DNA of 58,145 nucleotides from Opitutaceae bacterium UBA2377 (GTDB lineage: Bacteria; Verrucomicrobiota; Verrucomicrobiia; Opitutales; Opitutaceae), in the NCBI GenBank assembly GCA_002344205.1, contig DDSZ01000001.1:1-58145 (forward strand), in the 5' to 3' direction. Positions 16,740-25,772 of the stretch are shown in pieces. Below the pieces are notes generated by a model, which had not been told where the DNA came from, searched no databases, and was given only the letters and a program-made list of their open reading frames with translations. Both the position numbers and the translations under genes were made by a program. Position 1 is the stretch's first letter. Every line of letters begins with the position of its first letter.

Positions 16740-18344
16740 ATGTTCACGGTTGTTCCAATCCCGTTGCTGCTCGCCACTGCGCCGCGCGGTTTCGGCGGGA
16801 TTGATTGGCTGGTGTTGGCGATTTACGCCGCCACCTTGCTAGGGATCGGGTATTACTACTCCCGGCGACAGACCTCCACGGCAGCCTATTTCGTGGGCGG
16901 ACGCCGTCTGTCGCCGCTGCTGGTCGGTATCTCACTATTCGCCACGCTCTACAGCACCCTGAGCTACTTCGGTTCGCCGGGGGAAATCGTGCAGAACGGC
17001 CCCGTGATCATAGCGATCAATCTGGCGACGGTTCCTTTTGTCTACCTGATTGTCGCTTATGGCATCATTCCGGTGATCATGCGGATGAGGGTGACCAGCG
17101 CCTATGAACTACTGGAGGCGAGGCTGGGGCGGCGCGTGCGCCTGCTGGGTTCGGGCGTCTTCATCATTACCCGCGTTGTTTGGATGGCGCTAATGCTTTA
17201 CACGACTTCGCTGGTGCTCGTGACCGCTCTAGGCCTCGATCCGGGCTGGGTGATGCCCATTTGCATCATCACCGGCGTCGTGACCACGATCTACACGCTC
17301 GCGGGCGGCATAGAAGGTGTGATTCTGACTGATGTGCTACAGTTCTTTGTCCTGTTACTAGGCGCCGTGGCCACCATTGTCTACATCACTTGGTTCATGG
17401 GCGGGGTGGGTGAGTGGTGGCCCAGTGCACCGGTTGAGCATTGGGTCGAGCAGCCGTTTTTCAGCCCAAATCCGCGGGTCCGGGTGACTATGGTGGGCAC
17501 CTTTGTGGGCAGCATCATCCTCTGGATTTGCCTCATGTCCTCCGACCAGATGGCCGTCCAGCGTTACCAGACTATGCGGGATGTGGCCGCGGCCCGCCGT
17601 TCCTTCTGGCACAAGAGTGTGGTAGGCGCGTTGGTTTCGGCCACGCTTTGCCTACTGGGGCTAGCTTTGCTCGGCTTTTATCAGAAAACGCCCGGCGCGT
17701 TGCCACCGCACCTTACACTAAGCCGCCACGGTGACGCGATATTTCCCCACTTCATCAGCCACTTCCTTCCGCCCGGCTTGCCTGGCGTGCTGATCGCCGG
17801 TGTCCTCGCGGCGGCGATGTCGAGTCTGAGTTCCGGGATTAATTCCACGGTCACCGTCATCAGCCGGGACTTTGTCGATCATCTGCGGCCGGACCGATCG
17901 ACTTCAGAGGCTGACCAATTGAGGGAGGTGCGGTGGCTGGCCTTCGGGCTCGGTTTGGTTGCCATCGCCGGGAGCGGCGCGGTGGGCGCGGTGCCGGGCA
18001 ATCTGATGGAAGTTGGAAACAAGACTCTGAATCTGTTTTTCTGTCCACTCTTCGGGCTCTTTTTCCTGGCCTTCTGTATTCCGTTCGCGACGCCCTTCGG
18101 CGCTGTGCTCGGCCTTTGCTACAGCGTTGCGGCCGCCGCGTTGGTGGCTTACTGGGATGTGATCATCGGCGGCGAGCAGTTGAGCTTTCAGTGGATTTCG
18201 CCGGTGGCGCTTGCGACGACGGTCGTCGCCGGTCCGCTCTTCAGTCTGTTGCCGACGCGTGGCAAGCCTGGCCGGGTCCTGGCCGCGTATGGCGGGGTCG
18301 CGCTCTTGCCTTGGCCGGGCCTGATCTGGCTGCTGCGCGCCTGA
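16740..18344 (+). CDS. Sodium:solute symporter (SSS family), copy 2
   Basis: A 534-residue SSS transporter with the same plan as copy 1: AAYFVGGRRLSPLLVG, TSAYELLEARLG, SSDQMAVQRYQTMRD, and GVLAAAMSSLSSGINST at the sodium site. It lacks the signal-like N-terminal extension and begins with a short hydrophobic helix. It starts 10 nt after the preceding oxidoreductase stop. The C-terminal 32 codons are nearly identical in DNA to copy 1. Two co-transcribed carriers of this type may divide related substrates or affinities. Confidence 0.93.
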   Translation: MFTVVPIPLLLATAPRGFGGIDWLVLAIYAATLLGIGYYYSRRQTSTAAYFVGGRRLSPLLVGISLFATLYSTLSYFGSPGEIVQNGPVIIAINLATVPFVYLIVAYGIIPVIMRMRVTSAYELLEARLGRRVRLLGSGVFIITRVVWMALMLYTTSLVLVTALGLDPGWVMPICIITGVVTTIYTLAGGIEGVILTDVLQFFVLLLGAVATIVYITWFMGGVGEWWPSAPVEHWVEQPFFSPNPRVRVTMVGTFVGSIILWICLMSSDQMAVQRYQTMRDVAAARRSFWHKSVVGALVSATLCLLGLALLGFYQKTPGALPPHLTLSRHGDAIFPHFISHFLPPGLPGVLIAGVLAAAMSSLSSGINSTVTVISRDFVDHLRPDRSTSEADQLREVRWLAFGLGLVAIAGSGAVGAVPGNLMEVGNKTLNLFFCPLFGLFFLAFCIPFATPFGAVLGLCYSVAAAALVAYWDVIIGGEQLSFQWISPVALATTVVAGPLFSLLPTRGKPGRVLAAYGGVALLPWPGLIWLLRA

Positions 18345-18362
18345 ATCCGCGTAACCGAGTTC
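18247..18362 (+). repeat. Direct repeat, copy 2 (symporter 3' end)
   Basis: Second copy of the 116-nt repeat (113 of 116 identical to 15545-15660). The copies are 2702 nt apart, exactly the length of one oxidoreductase-plus-symporter unit. Recombination between them would delete one Gfo/Idh/MocA gene and most of one symporter and leave an intact fusion. Confidence 0.9.
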
Positions 18363-18394
18363 ATTTTTATTCTTAACTACCAACCCAAAAAATC

Positions 18395-19438
18395 ATGAAA
18401 AAAATTCGTTTTGGCATCACCGGCTCCGGCTACATGGGACGCACCCACGCCGAGGCCATCAAGCACCTTAGCACGACCGCGGAGCTGGTCGCCATTTGGG
18501 GCGGCACGCGCGCCGAGGGGCTGGCCGCCCGCTGCGGCGCCGCATATGAGCCCACGCTGGAGGGCCTCATGAAGCGGAGGGACATCGACGCAATCGTCGT
18601 GACAACCCCGCATCAATGCCACGTGAAGGAAGTCATGCTAGCCCTCGAGGGCGGCAAACATGTGCTCATCGAAAAGCCGATGGCCACCAAGCTGGAGGAC
18701 TGCGATCTTATGCTGGCCGCCGCCGCCAAGCGGGGTCTGATTACCGCAGTAGCCCACAACCTCCGGTTTCGCATCAACCTGCCGAAGCTGCGCCAGTTGA
18801 TTCAGGAAGGTACGCTCGGCAAGGTGCAAAGCATGCATTTCTCAATGATCCGCCAACTGGTTAACGCTGGTAACTTCGGCGGCAACAAGACGGGTTGGGT
18901 CAACCAGCCGGAAACCGTCGGCTTTGTGATCGATGGCCTGCCGCACGGAGTCGATGCGATGCGTTGGGTGACCGGCGCCGAAGTCATCCGCGTGGCCGGT
19001 TTCAGCCGCACCTACACACCGGGCCGCCCCATCGAGGACACCACGGTCGGCATCATGGAGTATTCTAACGGCGCGATCTGCTCCGTCCATACGACCATTG
19101 CCTCTCACGGAGATTTTAATGGTGAAATGGCTCGGCTCATGATCTGCGGGGATCGCGGCAGCGTGAATATGGACGGCTTTGGCGACATGCACCTGACTGA
19201 TCGGGAGCAGGGCTGGCGCCTCGTATCCACCCAGCCACCGGTCATGGCCGACGATCCAGAGTCCGCCTACAAGATCGGCCGGATGTTGGCGTTTCAGAAT
19301 CAAATCCAATCTTTTATCGATGGGATCCACGGCAAACCATCGCACGTCGCCACTGGCGCGGATGGCCGCGCCGGTCTGGCCGCCTGTCTGGCGATGCTGA
19401 CCTCGAGCCAGTCCGGTCGCGTCATTGATCTGCGTTGA
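18395..19438 (+). CDS. Gfo/Idh/MocA-family oxidoreductase, copy 2
   Basis: A 347-residue paralogue of 15686-16729 with the same landmarks: FGITGSGYMGRTH, VLIEKPMATKLEDC, GLPHGVDAMRW. Differences are spread over the whole protein, so the duplication is not recent even though its edges look freshly homogenised. It lies 50 nt after symporter copy 2 and 6 nt before the 2-hydroxyacid dehydrogenase gene. Likely role: NAD(P)-dependent oxidation or reduction of a sugar-type substrate related to that of copy 1. Confidence 0.9.
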   Translation: MKKIRFGITGSGYMGRTHAEAIKHLSTTAELVAIWGGTRAEGLAARCGAAYEPTLEGLMKRRDIDAIVVTTPHQCHVKEVMLALEGGKHVLIEKPMATKLEDCDLMLAAAAKRGLITAVAHNLRFRINLPKLRQLIQEGTLGKVQSMHFSMIRQLVNAGNFGGNKTGWVNQPETVGFVIDGLPHGVDAMRWVTGAEVIRVAGFSRTYTPGRPIEDTTVGIMEYSNGAICSVHTTIASHGDFNGEMARLMICGDRGSVNMDGFGDMHLTDREQGWRLVSTQPPVMADDPESAYKIGRMLAFQNQIQSFIDGIHGKPSHVATGADGRAGLAACLAMLTSSQSGRVIDLR

Positions 19439-19444
19439 TTTCCC

Positions 19445-20473
19445 ATGAATGCCATCAGCCCACCCGCCAAAATTCTCTTCCGCAAGGATGTGTCGTATCA
19501 TCCTACCGTTGCCGAGATGTGCGCCTTGCGGGAAGCGCATCCCGGAGTCGAGATCGTTGAGGCTTTCGGCTGCGAGGCCGGTGCCGAGCCTGATCTCGGT
19601 GATGTAACGATCCTCGTCACCGATCTGGATGTTCCGCGTGACCTGCGGGCTTGTCCACGGCTCAAGTGGATTCAATTGGTGTCGGCCGGGGCGAACCAAG
19701 TGACAAACACCGCGATCGCCGACAGCGATATTCTGGTGACTTCCGCGAGCGGCTTGCACGGGGTGCCGATCGCGCAGTTTGTCACGGGCAACCTCTTGAT
19801 GCTGGCGCACTGCCTGCCGCAACTCGGTGAGATTCAAAAATCCCGGCACTGGCCGGCCGCGCGTTGGGAACTCCGGGGCTCAGTGTTACGTAGCAAGACG
19901 GCGGGGATTCTCGGCTACGGGAGCATCGGCCGGGAGTGCGCGAGACAGTTGCACGCCTTGGGCTTACGCATCGTCGCACTCGATCCCGGGCCGCGGCGGG
20001 ATGACGGCTATAACTACTGGCCCGGCACGGGTGACCCCGCGGGTGCGCTCCCAGATCGCTGGTTCCAGCCGGCAGAACTACCCGCCATGATGCGCGAGTG
20101 CGATGTGCTGGTCGTGGCAGCTCCCTACACCCCGCGGACGGCGGGTATGGTCGGGCGCGCCGAACTCGAGCTTATGAAACCCGGCGGCCGCGTGATCATC
20201 ATTTCGCGCGGCGGCATTGTGCGGGAACGCGCTCTGGCGGACGCCCTCGCCGATGGCAAGCTCGCGGGTGCGGCGGTGGATTGTTTCGAGCAAGAGCCGC
20301 CACCGTCGGGACACTTCTTCTACGACACGCCCAACCTGATCATGACGCCGCACATGGCTGGGGCGTTTGAGGGCTTCTGGCCAGCGTTGCTGGAGCTTTT
20401 CACCGAAAATCTGCGTCGCTTCCACGCCGGCCGGCCGTTGCACAACCAGACTAACAAGCGGCTCGGCTATTGA
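19445..20473 (+). CDS. D-isomer-specific 2-hydroxyacid dehydrogenase family protein
   Basis: A 342-residue NAD(P)-dependent dehydrogenase of the glyoxylate/hydroxypyruvate reductase type. The nucleotide loop GYGSIG is at residues 157-162 and the catalytic triad is R255 (IISRGGIV), E284 (FEQEPPP) and H303 (TPHMAGA). Between the loop and the catalytic R is an extra stretch (DDGYNYWPGTGD) not usual in the family. It would interconvert 2-keto and D-2-hydroxy acids in the cytoplasm, fitting a sugar-acid pathway that yields glyoxylate, hydroxypyruvate or pyruvate. It is followed by the MFS gene after 13 nt. Confidence 0.88.
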   Translation: MNAISPPAKILFRKDVSYHPTVAEMCALREAHPGVEIVEAFGCEAGAEPDLGDVTILVTDLDVPRDLRACPRLKWIQLVSAGANQVTNTAIADSDILVTSASGLHGVPIAQFVTGNLLMLAHCLPQLGEIQKSRHWPAARWELRGSVLRSKTAGILGYGSIGRECARQLHALGLRIVALDPGPRRDDGYNYWPGTGDPAGALPDRWFQPAELPAMMRECDVLVVAAPYTPRTAGMVGRAELELMKPGGRVIIISRGGIVRERALADALADGKLAGAAVDCFEQEPPPSGHFFYDTPNLIMTPHMAGAFEGFWPALLELFTENLRRFHAGRPLHNQTNKRLGY

Positions 20474-20486
20474 GCGCGCACTCGTT

Positions 20487-21749
20487 ATGACCACGCCCAA
20501 CCCCAGCCAAAATCCGCAATCCACTGGCCGGCCGCTGCTCACGGCGGCTTGGGCGGCCGTGGCCGTGCTGTGGCTGGTGGGAGGTTCCAACTATCTCACG
20601 CGCATGATGCTCACCACCATGCGCGGCTCGATTCTTGAGGAGATTCCCATGAGCGACGCGCAATTCGGGCTGCTCACATCGGGATTTCTCTGGGTATACG
20701 CCTTCGCCAGCCCGTTCGCGGGGTTTGTCGCCGACCGTTTCAGCCGGCGGCGCGTGGTTATCATCAGCCTCTGTGCGTGGTCAATAATCACCTGGCTGAC
20801 CTCTTACGCGCGCACCTTCGAGCAGTTCCTCGTGTTGCGGATTCTGCTGGGCCTGAGTCAGGCCTGCTACATCCCGGCAGCACTAGCGCTAATTGTTGAT
20901 TATCACCGCGGTCCGACGCGCTCGCTAGCGGTCGGCCTGCACGCGACCGGTTTGATCGCCGGCGCGGCGCTCTGCGGGGTGGGGGGGTGGCTGGCGGCGG
21001 AGTCCGGCTGGAGCCACGCCTATTTGCTCATCGGGCTGCCTAGCTTGGCGCTAGGCGGCTTGCTATGGCTTACCCTGCGCGAACCTCATCGGGAGGGCGC
21101 GGGCGCGGCACCTGCCCGGTTGGTCGATGCTTGGCGCAGCCTCGCTCGTCCGGGGGCGTTCTATGCTATGATGGCCTGCGTCGCCGTGCAAGGTGCAGTC
21201 AGTTGGACGATCATCGGCTGGATGCCCACGCAGATGCGGGAGCAGTTTAGCCTAGGGCAGGGCGCGGCCGGGTTTTCGGTCTTGGGTTTTCTGTATGTCG
21301 CGCAAATCGTCGCTTTGCTGGCCGGCGGCCACTGGACGGATCGTCTCAGCCACCGCCATCCGCGGGCCCGGATTTTCATTCCCGCCATCGCTATCGCGTG
21401 CGCTGTGCCCGCTTTTTGGCTGACGGGTTGGTCGCCGATGATTGGTTTCACCTTAGCGAGCCTCAGTTTTTGGGGCCTCGCCATGGGGTTTCTGGGTGCA
21501 AACATGATGCCGATCATCTGTTTGGTGGTGGATTCCCGCTATCGGGCCACCGCCATGGGCGTGTTGAATTTGTTCGCCGCGGTCAGCGGCGGTCTGGCCG
21601 TTTACGTTATCGGAGCCCTGCGAGACGCGCAGTTCGGTTTCAATTTAATTCTGACAGCCGCCGGCTTTGGCGCCGCTCTGTGTGCCTCATTGCTGTGGGT
21701 CGTCAATATTCTCACCCAAAAACAGAGCGTCAACCCTCGGGGAGCATGA
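20487..21749 (+). CDS. MFS transporter, probably anion:cation symporter-like
   Basis: A 420-residue major facilitator with 12 predicted helices. The cytoplasmic loop signature between helices 2 and 3 is GFVADRFSRRRVV, repeated more weakly in the second half as GHWTDRLSHRHPRAR. The general look is that of the ACS (hexuronate/sugar acid) subfamily. The ATG at 20487 follows the dehydrogenase stop by 13 nt; open frame further upstream overlaps that gene and is not used. Given two SSS importers in the same run, it may import a second substrate or export an intermediate. Confidence 0.88.
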   Translation: MTTPNPSQNPQSTGRPLLTAAWAAVAVLWLVGGSNYLTRMMLTTMRGSILEEIPMSDAQFGLLTSGFLWVYAFASPFAGFVADRFSRRRVVIISLCAWSIITWLTSYARTFEQFLVLRILLGLSQACYIPAALALIVDYHRGPTRSLAVGLHATGLIAGAALCGVGGWLAAESGWSHAYLLIGLPSLALGGLLWLTLREPHREGAGAAPARLVDAWRSLARPGAFYAMMACVAVQGAVSWTIIGWMPTQMREQFSLGQGAAGFSVLGFLYVAQIVALLAGGHWTDRLSHRHPRARIFIPAIAIACAVPAFWLTGWSPMIGFTLASLSFWGLAMGFLGANMMPIICLVVDSRYRATAMGVLNLFAAVSGGLAVYVIGALRDAQFGFNLILTAAGFGAALCASLLWVVNILTQKQSVNPRGA

Positions 21750-21773
21750 ACTCCGCGGCCAACCTTCCTATCC

Positions 21774-22670
21774 ATGCCTGAACTTGAATTAAATGTTTGG
21801 AATGAACTCGCGCCGCCGCCGTTGCCCCGCGCGGGTTGCGCGGTCGGCGTCATTGGCGGTGAACTACTGGTCGCCGGCGGCACCTACTGGCGCGACGGCC
21901 GGAAGTTTTGGAGCGAACGCGTCGATGCCTTCGACCTCGCGCTCAACTTGTGGATGCCACGCGCGGCGCTGCCGCGGCCGCACGGCGATGCGGCGGCGCT
22001 GACTCATGATGGCGCGCTTTACGTTTTTGGCGGTGGCGCGGAAGGCGGCGCCGGTGTGATGACGTGGGTCTTGCGCAATAATCATTGGAGCAGGCTGGAT
22101 AATCTCACACTACCAGCGCCACGCCGCTCGTCGTCAGTGGCGGTGGTGGATGGCAATTTCTACCTGCTTGGCGGATTAAGCGGAACAGGTGCCGACTTCG
22201 CCTCCGCCACCTCGACGGTGTGGGCGGCGGCCCCCGACGGTCGGTGGGAACCCCGTTCGCCTATGCCCGGCCCGCCGCGTTTCAATCTCTCGGTTGGGGT
22301 TGTGGGCGGACGTGTTCTGGTAGCCGGTGGCTGCACGCCGGAGAACGACGTGGTCAGAAACTTGGATGAAATCCTCGCCTACGATCCGGCGGCAGACGCT
22401 TGGACACAACTGGGTAGTCTGCCCCGGGCCTTGCGGGCGGCCGGCGGTCTGGCCGATGCCGGCGGGCTGCTAATCTTCGGCGGCTACACCGATCGGTTTG
22501 AGACCGAGATTTTCCGATACGATGCCACCAATCACAGCGTCGAGATTATCGGCCGTCTGCCGGAGGGTCTCGCTGGCGGTCATTTCCTTCGACTTGGCCG
22601 GTATATCATCGGCCTGACCGGAGAAAACGGAATCAAGCAGCGCTTTCCACGCCTGATCCACGCCACCTGA
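21774..22670 (+). CDS. Kelch-repeat beta-propeller protein
   Basis: A 298-residue protein with about six kelch motifs, each with paired glycines and a later W or Y (VIGGELLVAGGTYW, LYVFGGGAEGG, NFYLLGGLSG, RVLVAGGCTPEN, LLIFGGYTD). This is the propeller size of the N-acetylneuraminate epimerase (NanM) type. There is no signal peptide, so it is probably cytoplasmic, unlike NanM. Placed between a sugar-acid-type transporter and an enolase-superfamily enzyme, a mutarotase or lactonase role is plausible but unproven. Confidence 0.82.
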   Translation: MPELELNVWNELAPPPLPRAGCAVGVIGGELLVAGGTYWRDGRKFWSERVDAFDLALNLWMPRAALPRPHGDAAALTHDGALYVFGGGAEGGAGVMTWVLRNNHWSRLDNLTLPAPRRSSSVAVVDGNFYLLGGLSGTGADFASATSTVWAAAPDGRWEPRSPMPGPPRFNLSVGVVGGRVLVAGGCTPENDVVRNLDEILAYDPAADAWTQLGSLPRALRAAGGLADAGGLLIFGGYTDRFETEIFRYDATNHSVEIIGRLPEGLAGGHFLRLGRYIIGLTGENGIKQRFPRLIHAT

Positions 22671-22704
22671 TTTTTCGTCAATATCATCCCCCGCCCCGCT
22701 CCTT

Positions 22705-23832
22705 ATGAAAATCATCACCCTCGATACCTACCTGCTCAACCACCCGATGACCCGGCCTACCGGGCCATCGAACTTTTACTACCGCACGCGCACGACTCTT
22801 ATCATTCGCATCGCCACCGACGAAGGTTTGGTAGGCTGGGGCGAGACAGTCGCGCTGCCCGGCGTGAAGGCAATCATCGACGCGCACTGTGCGCCGCTGC
22901 TGTGTGGTCGCGACCCTTGCGATCGCCGGGTGCTTTCGCGGCAGCTCTGGGGTCAGAGCTTTGGCAATGGCATGGCCATTGGCGGCGTCGAAATCGCGCT
23001 CGACGACCTCCGTGGGCAGATCCTTAACATGCCCATCGCCGAACTCTATGGCGGCCGTCTGCGTCCGCGCGTGCAGGCCTACGCTTCCGCGATGAACTAC
23101 ATCGAAGGCGAAGATCCGGCCGAGTATTACCCGCACGAAGCCGAGCAACTTTATGCGGCTGGCTTCCGGGCGATGAAGATGCGCCTCGGTGGCCAGCCCC
23201 ACGCTCGAGACCTCGCCGCGGCGAAGGCTGTTCGCCGCGCCGTCGGCCCCGAGGTGAAACTCATGGCCGACGGCAACGGGGCCTACGCACTCGGTGGCGC
23301 TATCAAGATGGGCCGCGCGTTGGAAGAGTTGGATTATTACTGGTGGGAGGAACCGTTGCCACAGAGCGCCCCCGACTACGCCGGCTACGAAAAACTCGTC
23401 GCCGCGCTCGACATCCCCATCGCTGCCTGCGAAGGCCTGACCTCGCGTGCACGATTTAAAGAAGCGCTGGGCCGCGGTATCATGGACATTGCGCAGCCCG
23501 ACGTCGCCCTCGCCGGCGGCATCGGCGAGGTTCTCTTCATCGCTGAAATGGCGCGGCTCTGGGGTGTGCAATGCATGCCGCACTGCTGGGCTGGCGGTCT
23601 CGTGATCGCAGCCTCCACTCATCTCATCTCGCTCTTACCTGACGCCTCGTGGGGCCGAAGCACCGAGCCGCCACTGCTGGAACTCGACCACGTCGAAAAT
23701 CCCTTCCGCGACGACCTGTTGGTGGAGCCGCTCCAGATTTCCGACGGACACGTGACCGTGCCGACCCGCCCCGGCCTCGGGGTGGCGGTGGACGAGAAAA
23801 AATTGAAGTATTATCTGGAGAAGTGGGGCTGA
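22705..23832 (+). CDS. Mandelate racemase/muconate lactonizing enzyme family protein (sugar acid dehydratase-like)
   Basis: A 375-residue enolase-superfamily enzyme. Metal ligands are D189 (LMADGNGA), E215 (WWEEPLP) and E243 (AACEGLTS). Acid/base residues are K158 (MKMRLGG), D266 and H293 (MPHCWAGG), as in mandelate racemase-type members. Such enzymes abstract the proton alpha to a carboxylate; many bacterial ones dehydrate aldonic or uronic acids to 2-keto-3-deoxy acids. The DHDPS-type aldolase three genes on (24855-25772) would use that product, which supports a dehydratase role here. Exact sugar acid unknown. Confidence 0.9.
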   Translation: MKIITLDTYLLNHPMTRPTGPSNFYYRTRTTLIIRIATDEGLVGWGETVALPGVKAIIDAHCAPLLCGRDPCDRRVLSRQLWGQSFGNGMAIGGVEIALDDLRGQILNMPIAELYGGRLRPRVQAYASAMNYIEGEDPAEYYPHEAEQLYAAGFRAMKMRLGGQPHARDLAAAKAVRRAVGPEVKLMADGNGAYALGGAIKMGRALEELDYYWWEEPLPQSAPDYAGYEKLVAALDIPIAACEGLTSRARFKEALGRGIMDIAQPDVALAGGIGEVLFIAEMARLWGVQCMPHCWAGGLVIAASTHLISLLPDASWGRSTEPPLLELDHVENPFRDDLLVEPLQISDGHVTVPTRPGLGVAVDEKKLKYYLEKWG

Positions 23833-23868
23833 ACACACAGTCCCGCTTCCATTCCAACCAGATTCAAC

Positions 23869-24783
23869 ATGCCTACCCCTACGATTACGCGTATTGCCCG
23901 CCTCGGTTTACTGGCACCCGGGCTGCTCACCCTTGGTCTTCTGCCGCCGGTCCTAAACGGATCGCCTACCCACGACCGGGCGCTGGCTACCCTACACCAT
24001 GCCTGGGCGCATGAAAATGATTACACCCGGATGCGAGCAGGGGAAGCGCTCGTTTTGGCTGGCGCGGGTGCGCCGGTCCGAGCCGACCTCTTAGTCGCGA
24101 ACCCGATGTCCTATCCCGTCTACGTGCGCGTGCTCGCGCTGCGGGTTCTCGTGCACGCGGCGCCCGACGCCGCCGAACGCGCGGCATGGACCACGAGGAT
24201 TCGAGACCTCTTCATGGACCGGGATGCACCTGACCGGCTCCATGCGCTCGAAAGCCTGACCAAGCTCGGCGACGTTCCGACCGGTGCCGAACTGGAGGAA
24301 GTGCGGACTTGGCTAGCGTCGGCACCTGAGCCGGCGCGGCCTTTCGGACATTGGCGGTTGCACCTCGCAGGTGATCCCGCCGCAGAACCAGCGCTGTTGG
24401 AGGCTTTGCGCGCTACCGACGCGATTGCCCGCCTCCGCGCAGCCTTTGTCCTGCGCATGATCCAGCCGGCTGGCGCCGGGGCGCGGGCAGCCGTTTCTGC
24501 AGCGCTCGCCCAAGAGCCGGCCGATTCGCCCGCCCGGCCCTATCTGCTCTCGGCCGCCTTGCGGTTGGTCGCCGATCCAGCGCAAGCCGGGCGTTGGCGT
24601 GAGGAGGCATTGGCGTCTTTCCTGTTGCCCGGCCGCGCGGTGGCCACCTTAGAACTGGCGCCGGTCATCACCCACCTGGAGCCCCCTACCGCGGTGGAAA
24701 TTTTCCTTGCCCTCCTGGACCATCCCGAAGCCGACGCTCGCATCGGCGGCGCCAAGGCCCTGCTTGGACAAAACCACCCCTAA
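23869..24783 (+). CDS. Secreted HEAT-like repeat protein
   Basis: A 304-residue protein of unknown function. It has a hydrophobic N-terminal signal (LGLLAPGLLTLGLLPPVLNG) and then alanine- and leucine-rich helical pairs throughout (VRVLALRVLVHAAPDA, RLRAAFVLRMIQPAGAG, DARIGGAKALLGQ), the look of HEAT/armadillo-type repeats. Such repeats usually bind proteins. It is coding: GC-rich third positions, a clean 36-nt gap from the enzyme gene upstream, and a place inside a same-strand run. A HEAT-like exported protein is unexpected among catabolic enzymes; it may support the periplasmic dehydrogenase complex (speculation). Confidence 0.7.
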   Translation: MPTPTITRIARLGLLAPGLLTLGLLPPVLNGSPTHDRALATLHHAWAHENDYTRMRAGEALVLAGAGAPVRADLLVANPMSYPVYVRVLALRVLVHAAPDAAERAAWTTRIRDLFMDRDAPDRLHALESLTKLGDVPTGAELEEVRTWLASAPEPARPFGHWRLHLAGDPAAEPALLEALRATDAIARLRAAFVLRMIQPAGAGARAAVSAALAQEPADSPARPYLLSAALRLVADPAQAGRWREEALASFLLPGRAVATLELAPVITHLEPPTAVEIFLALLDHPEADARIGGAKALLGQNHP

Positions 24784-24854
24784 GCCACCCGAAATATGAC
24801 GCTTAGCCACCCAACAGAACTTTTCCATTCCGCGGCCGGCAAACGCGCTTCACC

Positions 24855-25772
24855 ATGAATCCAGCTCCCACCTGCGAAACTGCTGCTATCCTCGCCACCG
24901 CGCTTGTGCCATGGCGAGAGGACTGGTCATTCGACGAGCAACTCTTTGTCGAGCAGGTGCGGGTGCTGACCCGCAAGCTCACGCCTTCGCTCTACATCTT
25001 TGGCACAGCCGGCGAAGGCTACGCCGTCACCGACCGCCAGTTTGAGCAGGTGGCGCGTGTCTTTCTCACCGCCAGCCGGGAGTATGGGGCCGATCCTATG
25101 ATCGGCGTCATTTCCCTGTCGCTGCCTGTGATCGTCGAGCGCATCGCCCTGGCCCGATCGCTAGGCTGCCGGCGATTCCAGTTGTCGCTGCCTGCCTGGG
25201 GCGCCTTGAACGACACCGAGGTCGACGCGTTTTTTGCGGCCACCTGCGGCGCCTTTCCCGATTGCCGCTTTCACCACTACAACCTCATGCGCGCCAAGCG
25301 CCTCCTCGCCGGCGCCGACTATCTGCGGCTGACCGGCGCGCATCCAAACCTTGTGGCCGCAAAGTGCAGCACCAAGGACCCCGCGATTCTGACCGATCTG
25401 ATGACTGCAGCTCCGCGTCTGCGGTTTTACCTGACCGAGTTTGGCTACGCCCAAGCGCGCCGGAGCGGGCACGATGTAGGCCTGCTTGTCTCGCTGGCAG
25501 CCGTGGCGCCCGAGCGTGCGCAGGCTTACGTCAAGGGTGACGATGCGCGCCGCGCCGCCGATATCCCGGACCTAGAGCGTATCCTCGCTGCGCTGCTGAA
25601 AATCGCGGACGGCCGCTGCCACATTGACGGCGTCTTCGACAAATTGCTCTACAAAGTCCGAAATCCCTCGTTTCCACTGCGCCTGCTGCCGCCTTATGCC
25701 TCGCTCGATGAAGCCGATTACCTTCGCTTCACCACCGCGCTGCCGCCGGGCTGGGGAGTGCTTTCGCAATGA
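24855..25772 (+). CDS. DHDPS/N-acetylneuraminate lyase family aldolase
   Basis: A 305-residue class I aldolase of the dihydrodipicolinate synthase superfamily. Seen are the GTAGEG carboxylate-binding loop (50-55), Y142 (FHHYNLMRA) and the Schiff-base K170 (VAAKCSTKD). The family cleaves or condenses 2-keto acids; members in sugar-acid loci act on 2-keto-3-deoxy-gluconate or -galactonate types. Following the enolase-superfamily gene, it would release pyruvate plus an aldehyde. It overlaps the next small gene by 4 nt (ATGA). Confidence 0.88.
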   Translation: MNPAPTCETAAILATALVPWREDWSFDEQLFVEQVRVLTRKLTPSLYIFGTAGEGYAVTDRQFEQVARVFLTASREYGADPMIGVISLSLPVIVERIALARSLGCRRFQLSLPAWGALNDTEVDAFFAATCGAFPDCRFHHYNLMRAKRLLAGADYLRLTGAHPNLVAAKCSTKDPAILTDLMTAAPRLRFYLTEFGYAQARRSGHDVGLLVSLAAVAPERAQAYVKGDDARRAADIPDLERILAALLKIADGRCHIDGVFDKLLYKVRNPSFPLRLLPPYASLDEADYLRFTTALPPGWGVLSQ

